From NCBI GenBank assembly GCA_020736575.1, contig JAGPYM010000109.1, positions 1 through 41,132 of the forward strand: a DNA stretch of 41,132 nt, given 5' to 3'. This document shows positions 11,180 through 21,779 of the stretch, one piece after another; positions within the stretch are counted from its first letter, which is position 1, and every line of letters begins with the position of its first letter. Made by a program: the position numbers and the translations under genes. This DNA is from Thelonectria olida (Eukaryota; Ascomycota; Sordariomycetes; Hypocreales; Nectriaceae). The notes beneath the pieces are model-generated. The model saw only the letters and a program-made list of their open reading frames with translations, was not told where the DNA came from and did no database searches.

Positions 11180-11482
11180 CTGGTGCTCTAGCGCCATTGC
11201 AGCCTCTCGCTATCGCCATCCATTTTCTCGAACAGCAAGCGCCCTAACGGAGATGTTGATCCTCGCGAGAAGCTGGCCTGTCGCGAAAATGCCGCAGTGG
11301 CTGACCACGTCAATGCCTAATGTGCATTAGCGGAAATGGCGTTGGCGTCCAGCCTCGGAGACCGGAACTTTGGCTTTGATGAGCTGAGGCACAGCCCCTC
11401 TTCCCCCTTTTCGTTGGCCGCGGAACGATACTCAAGTTCGACCCATCCCGATCGTAAGAAGGAATCGCATTCGCAAGCATGA
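11180..11482 (+). pseudogene. Possible decayed coding segment, unidentified
   Basis: One frame reads SNSKRPNGDVDPREKLACRE from about 11228 and continues after a TAA (11318-11320) as ALAEMALASSLGDRNFGFDE to a TGA at 11480. The composition looks protein-like and the inner stop could be a mutated CAA. An earlier TAG in the same frame (about 11188) could likewise be CAG. I recognise no family. It may also be chance or 5' UTR sequence. Confidence 0.25.
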
Positions 11483-13211
11483 GTCACCAACCTAGAGCTG
11501 TGACCGGCCCTGTTTCGGCGATTGCCTCTTTTGTAGGATGCAGGTGGTCATGCCTCCTTGGCCCTCATTATTCCGTGAGCAATGAGTGATGTGGAACACA
11601 GAGGGATGGATGGATCCATGACTCAGTTGCGTGGCGAGTTATCTTGGATGGTGGCTCGGTGATGCTACGCTAGCGGAGGCCAAAAGGGGCCAAAAGGGGA
11701 CAAAAGGGCCAAGCGAGGCGGGATGAAGCTCTGTTGGCACATGCTCGCAGCCTTTGCTACCCTCTTACCTCCGGATATTCCGATGACGACGACACACTAC
11801 AGGCATGAAAAGTTTAACTTGCCAGAGAATCAAGGATGATGATCGTTCAGTTGGCCGAGAGGGTGATGTCGTCAGAGTCAGGCGAACGGGCTGAAGCCGC
11901 AGGGCGGATGCAATCCGGACTCCACCGATCACACCTAAGCATACAATTCGTGCACGAAGTCCGCAAGAAGCCAACAGTCCGTTATCTTGGGGGCCTGATT
12001 TCGGAGTCACCGAGACCTTTGCCTAACCAACGTCAGGAGTTAGACCCCGGGCCAAGAGATGACGTGGCGAGTCAATGAGGGCCTTTCTTGACGCAACTGC
12101 GTTGGTTTCGTTCAACGGCTCAGGAATTCGCTGAGATAACGGGAGAAGGTAGTGCAGCGGCCTCCTGTCGAGCAAACCCCCCTTCATCTCAGATGGATGG
12201 ATGGATGAAATGACGCTTGTCAGGCGCACCGTTTCCGGTTACACTCGGGCTTTCTCGCGTCCAGCGGAGAGCCATTTAGTTGTTGGTTGTCTGATGCCCC
12301 GAGATGGAAGGTGTGCTATTGAGATGATAGCGCCAGGGCTACGACAAAGCCACGAGTGTATTGCCATGGGCTCGGAGGATGACTGATCATCACCAAGCGG
12401 GCAGTGCCCCCTTGCCAACTCATGCAAGCTATCGGACTTCTGCGGCACTCCTGATAGCCTGCCCCTGGGTCCCGTCGAGTCTGCCTTGGCCTCCATCATG
12501 AGATGGATCTAGCTGCATAAGCAGATGGAGACGATCCCGCGGTACGACGAGTTATGACGCAACATCAACACCTAGAGGCTGTGGCGGTGCCGTCCTTGCC
12601 GACTGGATGCCAAGGACACTCGAGGACGGCTTGTTCATCTTCGATTCCCGATGCTTGAGCGCCTGGATAAAGCATTTCCAGGTGATGCGACCTAATGAAG
12701 TCGACAAGAGGCAGCCAGCTAATCAAAGTCTGACAAGCCATGTCACAGGATGAGGAGAAGGAGGAGGATGTGGCCCTGTGATGCTAATGCTCTCTCCTTT
12801 AGTCAACCCACTTCTCTTGCTTGAAGAGACAGTTTATCCGTCAGGTCGTAAGGTGGCCGGCGAAATGGGGGAGGCCCAGCCGAATCATGCCTGAGATCAC
12901 CGCCAACTAAGCCAGATCACCAGCATCTCTCTGCAATTCCGGGCACGCCGCATTGCTTCGATCCACATCTCCCAAGTCCAGCTGAATCACACCCTTGTCA
13001 TGGGAGGTTGCTACCTTGCCCTGTTGACTCGGCGAGTAAGGAGCTCTCGCTTCTTGATGCAGGGCGCCCGTTCTACTCTCGGAGGGCGGAATGGAGAGCG
13101 CGACTGAATACAAATAAGCTGGAGATTTCGCTCCCTGGTTGTTCTTGATCCTGCAACACTTCAATCCGCACTTCTCATTTCTGACTCAGCTCTTTGTTTC
13201 ACGGTTGCTAC
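11483..13211. other. Intergenic, no supported gene
   Basis: Only short overlapping ORFs with no family signature occur on either strand. There is a short purine-rich repeat near 11682-11718 (CCAAAAGGGG units) and an (ATGG)n run near 12193. The last few hundred bases are presumably the promoter of the SANT-domain gene. Confidence 0.5.
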
Positions 13212-15387
13212 ATGGACACAACTATGTACCGTCCCTTGGAAATCACGCAATGGAATCCTTCCCAGTTCCACCGAAAGCCCAAGTCTCCTGCAAAGACTAG
13301 GAATTGTGAGCGGCTACCTTGCCTTTCTGATGCCTGCTTTTCTCAGTCTGTCGCGTGTTATGCAGAGAATTCCCCCCCTATTGTTGTGAGCGGGAAGGAT
13401 TCGACCGATGCCAACCCCTACGCAGGGTCTCCTTCGATTGAGGAGGCCATTGACGAGGCGATGCGCCCTGTGGCTGATGATGGTGTGGGGGACGGAATCG
13501 TCACATCACAAGCTACAGAACTATCGGATATTGACAAGAAGGAGCGTCCATTCAACTGTAAGAGTCGAACTACTGTCCCAAATCTAACCGTGACACACCC
13601 AGCTGACGATGTCTAGTAGATTCTGCAATTAACATTGAGGCGGGGGAAGGCAGAAACAAGGTGTCTCTGAACGCTGACCCGAAAGCCCCTTTCTTGACCT
13701 TGGGCGAAGATAAGGATGATTCTCCGTCAGCTTCTGCACTGGGAGCCTCTTACCAACCAATCTTAATTCCCTCCGACGTGGACTCCGATACGGATGATGA
13801 TGACTGCCGGGCCTCCAATGACGCTGATACCTCGCTTCCACCCGCTCACGAACTTCGGATATCTTCAACTCGGTCGCGACTGCGCCGCACAAGCTGTATG
13901 AGTAAGTCCAGAAATCCGTCGCACTCCAAAAGCGCTAGAAACTAACATTCAACCTAGCAAGCCCGATTAGGAGACCAGATAACCGTGATCCCCATTCAAG
14001 GAAACCAACTTTGTTCGATAGCAATGCGACATATGTCGACGTGACTGAGTCCCAGAAGTCTGCGCCTCACAGCGCGGTTGGTTCCCCAACTCCGGCACAT
14101 GAATCACCGGGGCCCTATCTCACACATCCTGATCTGAATGGGAATTCTTGTGATAACGCACCTGCGAGCGACACTTCCACTTGCCATGAGACTATCCCCG
14201 AGAGCCCTCGCGGAAGTCCTGGAAACCTGACTCCGGACTCCCCTGAAGGACAGGATCTTGCGATAGTTGATACTACGAAGCCAGGCGCTGTCGACAATGG
14301 TGCTATCCTAATCGGAATAGCGACCTCATCGCAGAGTGCTTCAGATCCTTCGACATCGGCACACACCTCACAACCGCTAATCCTCGCACCGCTCGAGACG
14401 GCTGAAGTTTCGGAGAATAGCGGTGACGTGCCCCTAAGCGCGGCTCCTTCAAGCTGCAGTGTTCCTGGAACACGCGACGCATCCTCCGAAAGACAACTCT
14501 CGTCAGAAACATCCCAAGTTCAAGGCCTCGCAATGACTGGCTGCGAATCCAACGACGTTGAAGTCCAAGCTCAAACAGCCACATCTGGACTATCATCAGA
14601 AATCCAAGAGCTGCCGTCTCCGTCCCAGACTCCGATAACACGCCGCCGTTCCCGTCGTCGAGCCGCGCTCAAGTCGATACGCTATGATGATGGTAGTGAT
14701 AGCGACGCGGACGGCGACTCCCGAAGAAGCGAAGATATTAACCGCAAGAACTTACGTCACAAGGGCTATACCTCTGACTTGGCAGCCGAAGAAAGCGATC
14801 CTGAAGGCGAAACATCGGGCGAGGATGAGCAATGCTTACGCAAGCGCCGTAGAGTCTCCAAGTCCTCGACCGGTTCGATACGCCATGCAGCCGCAAGTGA
14901 CAAGGGTAGAGCATCTCGAAGATACTCTACCCGGCCAACCAAATGGGATAACCGTTCTCGGACAAGCAGGATCCCTAGTCCACCATTGTCACAGACGCCA
15001 TGCACCGAAGTCGGTGCAGTTCTCGCTAGGTTTGAGGAATGGCCGCTTGAGAATGTTTCGCTGAAGCGCATAATGGAGAATGGCAGGACGACATTTCAAC
15101 TGCAATTCGACTGGACTCCTTGTACAGAGCGTGAGCATGCTAGCAGCCCTGATCGGAGTTGTGCGGATTCACCATCGAGACGGACAGTCCGCAGGGCTAA
15201 GCGAGCTTCCGCTACGAGAGTTCGTTACACAACTGCGGAGGATGGGCTCCTCCTCAAGTTGAAGGAAGACGATAGGCTTGCTTGGCCTGAGATTCACCAG
15301 CGGTTTAGCGAAACATATCCAGGGCGGTCCGTCGAGAGCCTACAGGTCCATTATTCTACGAAGATCAAGAATCGGGAGAGGTCCTAG
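13212..15387 (+). CDS. SANT/Myb-like domain nuclear protein, 686 aa, three exons
   Basis: Exons are 13212-13557, 13617-13901 and 13958-15387. Intron 1 (59 bp) has donor GTAAGA, a CTGAC branch and a TAGTAG double acceptor, so one residue may vary (13617 or 13620 as exon start). Intron 2 (56 bp) has donor GTAAGT, ACTAAC and acceptor CTAG. Most of the protein is Ser/Pro/acidic and disordered, with basic clusters such as ITRRRSRRRAALKS. A short conserved block lies at about 570-603 (EEWPLENVSLKRIMENG, FQLQFDW). The last roughly 57 residues form a SANT/Myb-like fold (TAEDGLLLKLKEDDRLAWPE, then HQRF, then YPGRSVESLQVHYSTKIK). It is probably a chromatin or DNA-binding protein. A decayed copy of this C-terminal module lies at 20449-20631. 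Splicing was inferred by eye. Confidence 0.8.
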
Positions 15388-16233
15388 CGTATTGGTGGCG
15401 GAGTATGTCAAGTCTGCTCTTGGGCTATCAGTTATGCCGATGGTGTTAAGACCCCGAGCCGGAGACATCAATGTGATTTGACGTCAATAATTGTGAAGAA
15501 GTGGATGGATTGTTTTATGCAAAACTAATCAGTTATGGTTGGTCAGCACATTCTGCAATGGTTCTCCCTAGTTATTAATACATCCGTATCCCCGATTCGA
15601 CAATGGCAATGTATATTTTTATCTGAGATTTAGGATGTCGAGACTATACTCGAAGATCCGCGGAGCCCGCTTGCCGTTGGTGTTTGGGAGATATCAAATG
15701 ATCAAGAGGCTAGTGGCCTCAATCTTCCCAGCAAATACCGGCTTGGGACCTATTCAGTGAGGAAGAAGTTGACGGTTCGAACCCGGCCGGGGCAACGATT
15801 TTCATGATGGGTGGTTGTGAGCGGACATTTACCACATCATCCAGCCTCGCATTTACCGTGCAGGGGACGGCTTGATAATTCCATCATGAAGAAGCATATT
15901 ATTGATCTCGCGTCATTGTAACGTAGCACTTCCATTCTGGGCATGGTTGGCCAAAACGCAAAATGCGACGCGTTTCTAACACAAAGGCCTGTGCCTTCCC
16001 TGGAAAGTTCAATATAACGTACTGAACTCCCTCGTAAGGCTTGTCCTAACTATCTGTCTCGATAACCTCCTTATACTCTTGCAGCTCCGATATGACTGGC
16101 CTCACGACCTGCACAGACCAGGCGAATTTAAGGATTCACGGGTCAGCAATATGGCGGTCCGACCAGCTCTTATCTTATCATATGCGTACAAAATCAATCA
16201 GTGTGAACACAAACAACCACTTATTCCATCACT
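15388..16233. other. Intergenic with a tRNA-like B-box remnant
   Basis: No ORF of note is present. At 15774-15784 GGTTCGAACCC fits an RNA polymerase III B box and is followed by GGCCGGGGCA, but no matching 5' acceptor strand or convincing A box lies 70-110 bases upstream, so it is not called as a tRNA gene. Confidence 0.45.
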
Positions 16234-16572
16234 ATGTCCACACCTTGCGCGATACGAGCCAACATGACCCAGCCAACCAGCCATTCCCCCACTCCTTCAA
16301 GAGTGAGCCACGCTGCTCAATATACAAGCCATCAAATGCATCCCGCTGCCCCTCTCGGACCCATTCCAGACAACCCCCCAAACGACGTCTCTCTCTCAAA
16401 CCACATCTCGGGCGTTGTAAATCGAACCTATTACATAACTACGGCCCACACCTCCATAGGAATGTCGCGTCCTTCTATGATTGCCCTCAGAGATGAGGTT
16501 TGGGTGTGGCAGCACCAAGCTAACACATACCACCACTACCTCCGGCCACCATTACGATACGCATACAGATGA
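16234..16572 (+). CDS. Possible small hypothetical protein, 112 aa
   Basis: An ATG-initiated ORF (MSTPCAIRANMTQPTSHSPT at the start) is rich in Ser, Thr, Pro and His and has no recognised domain. A possible intron (16499-16568, GTTTGG to ACAG) would link it to a further open frame ending at 16769, but that stretch overlaps the minus-strand gene. Three frames are open here, so coding is uncertain. Confidence 0.25.
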   Translation: MSTPCAIRANMTQPTSHSPTPSRVSHAAQYTSHQMHPAAPLGPIPDNPPNDVSLSNHISGVVNRTYYITTAHTSIGMSRPSMIALRDEVWVWQHQANTYHHYLRPPLRYAYR

Positions 16573-16584
16573 GAATATCAGATC

Positions 16585-17259
16585 TTATGATTTTCCTCCT
16601 GTATAGTGCCTGGCCAATGAGTGGTGGATGCCAAAGGCTATACAGTACATCAAGCCATTCTTCTGAGATGAGTTTTCCTGGCTCGCCTTCAACCGCGTCC
16701 TGTTCTGCTCCTCCAGAAGCCTCAGTTCTTTTTCCAAAGACTGGAGCGCACTCTCTATCCTTGGTGTAACTGGCGGACACGACGTAATTCTTGAGGCGTT
16801 GCCATTCATTTTATACCTCTCGGGCCTTCCCCGGCGCTTCTGAATTCGACTGGTGCCATGACGGGGACCCTGAAGGGGCCCGGATTGGGGAGCCGAAACA
16901 AAACGTTCATAACACGTGGACTGTCCATTTCAGTTGGGGTCCCAGGGTACTCGCAGTTGGGGAAGAACTCAGGGCCCCATCCTGTCTCACTACGATGTTC
17001 GCCCCTTGGAGACTGATGGTGACAGCGAGGGCCCTGAGTAGGCACGACATGGTCTGCACTTCCAGTCAGCAAATTTCTTGTAATACTCAGTAGAGAGCCA
17101 ACCTGTACTGCCATCATCATCAGGAATGACTGAATTTGGATCCGTGGGAGTGTTCATCGGAATACCAGTATCGTGCTTTTTGAGAGACATGTGTTTCGAT
17201 TGCTTCCCCCCAGGGCGCTCGTTCAGAGAGGGGCTATCGCCTAGAATAGGAGAAGACAT
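16585..17259 (-). CDS. Hypothetical coiled-coil protein, about 190 aa, three exons (model uncertain)
   Basis: The start is MSSPILGDSPSLNERPGG at 17259. The model has exons 17259-17109, 17053-16817 and 16769-16585. Intron 1 (55 bp) has donor GTACAG, a CTGAC branch and acceptor TGCAG. Intron 2 (47 bp) has donor GTATAA and acceptor GCCAG. The spliced frame is continuous and ends in a charged heptad-like helix (RIESALQSLEKELRLLEEQN) that resembles a coiled coil. Against the model, the unspliced exon 1 frame also reads well (STEYYKKFADWKCRPC), so a frameshifted relic is an alternative. No family is recognised. Confidence 0.4.
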
Positions 17260-17506
17260 TGTTGGTAGGTCATAAAACTAAGAAGATGAACTCTGGGAGG
17301 CAGTAGGATTGGAGGATCAGAAGCAATGGGGAGGCGTCGCCCATTTATGTTCTCCTGGGTTGGGGCTGAGCCCCTGAATTAAGCCCCCCATGTCAAGCAG
17401 GGTAGCCTGTATGAAGATGGCTTATCACACACATATGATGTTGGTAACCAGGAAGGAAGCTGTCGCAGCTCGGCTATATAGCCATGCCTGGCAAGGCAGC
17501 ATAGAG

Positions 17507-17860
17507 CTACAAAGAGGTATATTTACCATATACGGAAAGGATTCGGACATGGCGATGATACTTGGCACCACAAGGTAGCGCCGGCAGCATGATCAAGCCT
17601 CCTCCCACAGTCATGTTGCCATCCCGGAGCATGTTGATGACGACATCCTCACCACTCGGGGTGCCGTTGTAGTATGCAAAGCCGGCCTAGCATCCCTAGG
17701 CGTAAGACAGCATCCAGGCATATCACCGAGCCCTAAACCGTTTGAGCCAACTGAAAGAGTCTCCACACCATGATTCATACCACTCCTCGCTTGGCATGAC
17801 CATGTCGGTGTTTCCCTGACCTGTTGGCCTCTCCGTATCGTAGATGCGACCAAGACTCAT
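17507..17860 (-). pseudogene. Unidentified gene relic with three RIP-type stops
   Basis: One uninterrupted frame of 117 codons starts at MSLGRIYDTERPTGQGNTDM and carries three inner stops (TGA, TAG, TAG, between about 17725 and 17685) before the final TAG at 17507-17509. Each inner stop is one C-to-T change from a sense codon (CGA or CAG). Between and after them the frame reads like protein (AGFAYYNGTPSGEDVVINML, then MTVGGGLIML). I do not recognise the family. No start or end of the parent gene can be fixed. Confidence 0.4.
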
Positions 17861-19060
17861 TCTTCTCTTTCTCTTCCTTTCTCTGGCCACTAGGCCCTTC
17901 AGGCAAGAGGGATCCGTGGCAGAGCTTAGTAGTTACCGAGGGCCGCAAGCTTAACTATTGTTGTGCCGGTCTGGCGGACCAACGACAGGCAGCACACGAA
18001 ATACGAAGGGGAAAGTTCCCTTTGAATGGTTTCGATCCGTCTTAGAGCGCTATGGGGCAAGCATCTATACTTGGCGGATCTCCCCCGAGTCCTTATTGTC
18101 AGTTGGGGATATAGGAGCCAGCAGACCCAACGATGATCCGTGCAGTCTTGGCGCAACAATTATTGACCCATACCTCAGATCCAGCGGCCTCCTTTGACCA
18201 TTCTGCCAGTCAGAATGGGAGTTGCTAATGGTAAGGTAGACTCTCTACTCCACGCCCCCCCAACATGCAGTTTACACCAACACGCCCGGGGACAGATAAC
18301 ACAACTACCATGCACGATCAAAGGGGCTTGAACTCCAGTCTTCAGGGATCATGGAATCATGGAGGCAAGATTTCGTGGAAGCAAGGACCGTCCCATTCCC
18401 CCCAGCAGCTCTTAGAGCAGAGCCCGGAATGGCCGCTGTGGAATGTCCCAGCCAACAGACATCGTGGCACCACCCGGGAGAAGTGTTCGGCAACGATATT
18501 AGGCGCCATCATGCAGGACCTTGCTGAGGCGGTTTAAATCCACTGACGACGGAGTTGGGCCAGACTGTCCGCATGCTCCTGAAGTTAGGGGAGGTTTCTC
18601 TTGGCCTGAATCAGCTTCATCAGTGGCAAACACTCTCTTAGTAATCCGGCAAAAGGGGAGAGCAGCGAAGAAGAAGTAAGAGAAATACTGACGCTGTCCT
18701 GGTCTCATTAGCCAGCTCGCAAAAGAGACTTTGTGGCGGGGTTCAAGCGGGAAAAACCGTTGCATCGGTGGTGACTCCCTTGTGTCGAATCCCATCACAG
18801 CATGCCATATGGCAGATGGCGGGAACGCCTTGCATTGTTACTTGATGCCAGAGACAGTTGACCTCCATAAATGCCGAAAGATCATATTTTAATTACTCTG
18901 CATTGTCATGTGCCTTCCGTGCAAGGGTCAGTGAAATGCGGCAGATAGGCTCAACCGGGAAGCGTTGGCTGAAACTAGAAGGACACGCGGTCATGCTGTC
19001 TCTATTTATACGCCCGGTATCCCTCAAGTGCCCTGTCGTTGCTGGCCGGCAAACTATTGA
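17861..19060. other. Intergenic or relic-rich, no supported gene
   Basis: Short ORFs overlap on both strands, including minus-strand frames at 18305-18493 and 18499-18798, without a domain or a splice model that joins them. Some may be further relics. I see no RNA gene or repeat. Confidence 0.4.
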
Positions 19061-20014
19061 ATGATCATGAGCTCAACTATTATTATAATGAGTCCCGCAG
19101 AGTTGGCATCGATTGCGTTGATGATGGCAGCTGTCTTCAGTGCCGCAGCGAGTGTGTTAACATCCGCCAACGCCATTCTGTCATATCGAAATATTCAACG
19201 GAACCGTCGAGAGACTGGTTCCATATCCGTGGTCCCTCCATCAATATCTACACGGCATCCTCGTGCATTCGCGGCGACAGTGATCACGCAGTGCTTGGTT
19301 GCTATTGGTTCCGCAATTCCATTCGTGGCTCTGATGCAAGAACATGAAGATCCCTGGCCAACTTACCTGAGCTCTTCCATCATAATCTCCAGCATGATCA
19401 GAGACGTAAGTACATATCCTAGTTTCGGTACAATTCTAACGATCGAAAGTGTTTGTGTGCTGGTGGTTCTTGGAACCGAGGACAATGTGCCTTTGCTCCG
19501 TGGCCCCTCGCATTCCTCTTGACAATAACTGGAGTGCCATTTATAATCAGCACCATCCTAGCTCCCCGGAATGCAGTGTTCAATGAACTCTCAGCAGCAT
19601 CAACTATTGCTTTCCGGTGCTGGATGTTACTAGAGTAGATGCTTATTGCATCCCACACTTCAGACCGGATTATGAAAATCAAGACCATTATGCTAGTTGA
19701 GACTTTGGCCATGATAGCCAGCACTATGGCTCTAAGAACAGAGTCATCGGCAATCAGGCATTTGGTACGTACTGAGCTTCTAGCCGAGACTAAACTTACA
19801 CTAGTAGATTCTCTCGAATGCTTTTGGAGCCCACGACCTTTTCGTGTGCCTTATATCGGTTGCTGAAAAGTTATGGACGAAGAGTTTCAGACGGGAGCCC
19901 CGCTCCAATCTGCTACCTCGAATTCTGCGAACGCCGAGACCTAGAGCATCTTCACCAGGGGGATCAAGCCAGATCCGGCTTCGGACATATCCGTCACAAG
20001 CAGGAGTTGACTGA
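19061..20014 (+). pseudogene. Membrane protein gene with one in-frame TAG, 289 codons, three exons
   Basis: Exons 19061-19405, 19450-19764 and 19808-20014 join in phase 0. Intron 1 (44 bp) has GTAAGT, CTAAC and GAAAG. Intron 2 (43 bp) has GTACGT, ACTAAAC and TAGTAG, where only the second AG avoids a stop. Hydrophobic segments are visible: ELASIALMMAAVFSAAASVL, FAATVITQCLVAIGSAIPFV, WPLAFLLTITGVPFIISTIL and IMLVETLAMIASTMAL. The C-terminus is Arg-rich. Exon 2 has a single TAG at 19636-19638 (LLE stop MLIASHTSD); CAG-to-TAG would explain it. The reading continues normally afterwards, so this is a young pseudogene, a readthrough case or a sequencing error. No family is recognised. Confidence 0.55.
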
Positions 20015-20448
20015 GAGGGCTCTAGCGATGGTGAGGCAGCTTTTGAGGATATTGATAGAGGGATTTGGCCTTGTGCAGGAGATGGTAAAACCTGGCGTGG
20101 GGTATTTGAAGGAGGGCTCAACTGAGGCGCAATAGTCCAATATACTGTGATATGCCGTGTTCTGGGTCAAGATGTGCCATCCCAATATTATTCTTTTACG
20201 CTACTAGTAGGATGCTTGATTTGAAGCCTATGGGGCTTTCTCCCGGAGGTAACCTCGAACTCCATTGTGAGTACTCTGGGAGCGGGCACAGCATTTGCAG
20301 TACCATATCTTCTGGCCGTGCCTATTGCACTCGGGCTTGGCTGACGACTCTGTGTCCAGATATCAGTTGTTGTAGGGTACGAAATCGTTTTCTGAATGCT
20401 ACAGTAGAGGAGGATTCTGAGGCTTGAGGAGATTTGCCAGCTGTATCC
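20015..20448. other. Short intergenic stretch with a possible membrane-segment relic
   Basis: At about 20235-20340 one frame reads STLGAGTAFAVPYLLAVPIA before a TGA. It looks like a lone transmembrane segment and may be a fragment of a lost gene. Nothing else is visible. Confidence 0.3.
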
Positions 20449-20631
20449 AAGTCCTCAGTAGGCTCACGAGTCACGACCGAGGTGGACAACCTACTCCTTG
20501 ATTTGAAGGAGAGACAAAAGCTTTCGTGGCCCGAGATCTACAGAAGTTTCATTGACATATATCCAGGGCGGTCGCCATAGAGTCTACAAGTTCATTACTC
20601 TACGAGGCTCAAGGGTCAGAAGAAATCTTAG
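20449..20631 (+). pseudogene. Decayed paralogue of the SANT module of the gene at 13212
   Basis: The frame reads LLLDLKERQKLSWPEIYRSF, then DIYPGRSP, a TAG at 20578-20580, then SLQVHYSTRLKGQKKS and a stop. It aligns position by position with the last roughly 50 residues of the intact protein (LLLKLKEDDRLAWPEIHQRF, YPGRSVESLQVHYSTKIK). Similarity continues past the stop into the 3' flank (GGTGGCG in both). No 5' part of the gene is recognised upstream, so this is a truncated duplicate. Confidence 0.75.
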
Positions 20632-21779
20632 CATGCTGGTGGCGTGCATTAAGCATACCTGTCGGGTTTTGTCTCAAACTCTCAACGGATATCAACGTAG
20701 AGGACTAGTCTCTAGTCAAGCAAATAATTCGTCTTTCTAATTTGCTTCAGACCCAATGTGTCACAAGTCTAGCTAGATAGGTTTTTCTTTTATAGAATAA
20801 ATACATCTACGAAATTTCATTAAGTTATAGTTATTCCATTTTAGGTATGACGATCGCCTTTATACCGAGAGTTAATTTTAATTAAAATACTTTTCTTTAG
20901 GCTGGGAAGAGCATCCAGGCTGATGGCTACTTGATGCGTTGTTAATAATAGCATCGAAGTGGCATGTCACAGAACCGAGTGACATAGGAAGCATCAGTAC
21001 ATAGGCTATGTGATCCTCTGATGTCGTGCGCATAACTTTGCTACGTGCACGTTGCACAAATAGAGATAACTCGCTTGTATTGTGCACTCGCTTGTATTGT
21101 GCACTCGCTTGTATTGTGCACTCGCTTGTATTGTGCACTCGCTTGTATTGTGCACTCGCTTATCATATACGTTACTGACTTCGTCGCAGCTAACACTATT
21201 TGTCCGGCAGAAAAAAGTACGGAGACTCAAACTGATGCATTGATTTCACCGTAATCTCTATTACCGTTATCTTTCTTACCGTTATCCAACTTAGAGTAGG
21301 TAAAGTAGCATCTAGAAATGGACCATTGAGATTGTCATATTACCATAGCGAAGGGCCAGAATAGTCCATAGATAATAAGGCCATTTCTGGCCGTTGTCAC
21401 TTTTGTCGCGCTACATATACCAAACCCCATATTTGGTCCAAAGTCCAAAGTCTGGCTTTGCGCGGAGGGTTGGAGCGGGTCATACAGTAACGGCCGCGTT
21501 GACTGTCGCTAATTTCCTCTCGACCGCTTCCGGCTCTTGCTGGTCATGTTCCCTCACCATAGCCGCAATGCGCCACAGGATTGGTCCGTGGCGTGAACTA
21601 TTGGACAAAAGCGACAAGTTTCCCAGCCGCTACTGGACGTCTAAAATATGACGAAACGTCAATTTAGGGATTTTTTAGCCAAACAACATTTTGTAAACAC
21701 AATTCATTGTACAGTAACTAGTTGTTTAGATTCCGTGCGGCAAGCGACGATAAAGCCGGTTCAACCCCATTTGTAGATC
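20632..21779. other. Intergenic stretch with a minisatellite
   Basis: No gene is supported. It holds the 17-bp tandem repeat listed separately and a short triplicated CTTACCGTTATC-like motif near 21262-21290. The last 100-200 bases are presumably the promoter of the flavoprotein gene. Confidence 0.5.
21069..21162 (+). repeat. 17-bp minisatellite, five perfect units plus a partial sixth
   Basis: The unit ACTCGCTTGTATTGTGC repeats without change at 21069, 21086, 21103, 21120 and 21137, and begins a sixth time at 21154. Confidence 0.95.

Noticed and set aside
15774..15794. tRNA gene suggested by GGTTCGAACCC and GGCCGGGGCA
   Set aside because: No 5' acceptor strand pairing with CGGGGCA and no proper A box within normal distance; at most a tRNA-derived remnant.
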